12,340 nt of DNA. Origin: Minisyncoccota bacterium. Its GTDB lineage: Bacteria > Patescibacteriota > Minisyncoccia > Phycocordibacterales > DATDWN01. The DNA lies in the NCBI GenBank assembly GCA_025450615.1, contig JANWHC010000027.1, positions 1 through 12,340 on the forward strand. The letters run 5' to 3'. The notes below the pieces were generated by a model. It did no database searches, was not told the origin of the DNA, and was given only the letters and a program-made list of their open reading frames with translations. The position numbers were made by a program, and so were the translations under genes. Positions 11,797 through 12,340 of this stretch are shown here, piece by piece (the first letter of the stretch is position 1; each line of letters starts with the position of its first letter).

Positions 11797-12340
11797 TTAT
11801 TGGTAAAACTTCCTTCCTTTTAGTTCACAACACTTTTTATATTTTTTTCCACTTCCACAGGGGCATGGTTTATTACGTGGATTTTTTAAGAACTCCTCTT
11901 TTGATACTACGTCAGGGTATTCTGTCATCTTAGAGCGATACTCAGTAGGATTAACTAGCACACCAAACTCATCCTGAAACTTTTTTGCTGATTTTTCCAT
12001 TTCTTCTGTCCATTGGCTAGCGTCCAAATACATTGCATCTTCTGATCTTCCGTTATTATGTAAACCTGACTCTGTGGCAAAGCCAATAATGTTTTTTGCA
12101 TTCGGATGTTTAAGTTTTGTTACAATAGCTGTACCTTCCATAAAGATAGATCTCATTCCTCTATAGTCATCATAAGTATAAGATGGTGATTTTGGTATTG
12201 GAAAAAGTAATAAAACATAGCAAGTGTCCTTATGTATATTTGAAGTTAAAACCTTAATACGTCTTTGTGTATCAAGAGTAGTTTCCAACATTTCTTTAAT
12301 CGATGAGGATAGTATTCTTCTGGCAAAACGAGGCTCTCTC
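11797..12340 (-). CDS. SEC-C motif protein, 5' end outside the window
   Basis: The visible C-terminal part is about 180 residues. It ends with NPRNKPCPCGSGKKYKKCCE, the SEC-C zinc-binding motif (CxCGSGKKYKKCC) found at the C-terminus of SecA, where it contacts SecB or the ribosome, and on many unrelated bacterial proteins. The reading frame stays open upstream of the ATG at 12291 to the end of the window (REPRFARRILSSSIKEMLE), with protein-like sequence, so I treat it as truncated by the window edge. The N-terminal domain (RIKVLTSNIHKDTCYVLLLF, FMEGTAIVTKLKHPNAKNII) contains no motif I recognise; it is not SecA. AT-rich codon use matches the core genes. Confidence 0.85.
   Translation of the reverse strand, partial: REPRFARRILSSSIKEMLETTLDTQRRIKVLTSNIHKDTCYVLLLFPIPKSPSYTYDDYRGMRSIFMEGTAIVTKLKHPNAKNIIGFATESGLHNNGRSEDAMYLDASQWTEEMEKSAKKFQDEFGVLVNPTEYRSKMTEYPDVVSKEEFLKNPRNKPCPCGSGKKYKKCCELKGRKFYQ

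Noticed and set aside
11772..11810. 8-bp inverted repeat AGTTTTAC/GTAAAACT between the SEC-C and small membrane genes
   Set aside because: The loop is 23 bases, the stem is AT-rich, one arm lies within coding sequence and there is no T run, so a terminator or operator cannot be supported.
1..12340. CRISPR array, tRNA or rRNA genes
   Set aside because: I found no regularly spaced direct repeats, no complete tRNA cloverleaf and no rRNA-like sequence.

Overview
The window looks like part of a small, AT-rich genome of an ultrasmall Candidate Phyla Radiation bacterium (Patescibacteria, most like the Parcubacteria/Paceibacteria group). This is inferred from the gene set: a five-helix membrane protein of the DUF5671 type, a SurA-N protein without its isomerase domain, a YchF GTPase shortened in its middle, a compact MltG, and many short solitary genes. 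TGA is used as a stop (in the ATGA overlap at 1871-1874 and at 3543-3545), so the recoded TGA of Gracilibacteria/Absconditabacteria does not apply.

Layout. 1-326 (-) is the N-terminal part of leucyl-tRNA synthetase, followed upstream by the DUF5671-type gene (396-1301, -). 1440-2113 (+) is a translationally coupled pair of unrecognised genes, the second a zinc ribbon, closed by a terminator. 2156-3166 (-) is ychF. 3255-3545 (+) and 3655-3888 (-) are two small convergent genes with terminators between them. 3953-4758 (-) is a two-gene unit: a small helical protein and a flavodoxin-fold NAD(P)H oxidoreductase. mltG (4842-5633, +) is divergent from it and converges on the SurA-N lipoprotein-like/membrane-anchored gene (5731-6414, -). 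Then come a two-HKD phospholipase D/cardiolipin synthase (6591-7667, -), a small Cys-rich gene (7732-7932, +) and a DCC thioredoxin-like/polytopic membrane fusion (7967-9466, -). A protein with two tandem M48-like zinc metalloprotease domains (9569-10678, +) and a Cys-containing unknown (10805-11152, -) follow. 11153-11546 has no gene but holds a strongly structured, terminator-ended element that I call a candidate small RNA. Last are a small membrane protein (11541-11747, -) and a 5'-truncated SEC-C protein (11797-12340, -).

Two gene classes are visible. The housekeeping and envelope genes (leuS, ychF, mltG, PLD, DCC fusion, the helical 74-aa gene) are AT-rich, have no Shine-Dalgarno sequence, and carry a -10 element (usually extended, TGn) ending only 6-9 bases before the ATG, which implies leaderless mRNAs. 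The unrecognised genes (1440, 1871, 3255, 3888, 7732, 9569, 11152) have clear Shine-Dalgarno sequences and richer GC. All but the coupled gene at 1871 begin with their own Shine-Dalgarno start, most have a recognisable promoter, and each one-gene unit or pair ends in a strong hairpin terminator. They look like self-contained units set between core genes. The most interesting points are the structured RNA candidate with its symmetric divergent promoter/operator at 11171-11387, the double M48 protein, and the two-class expression architecture.
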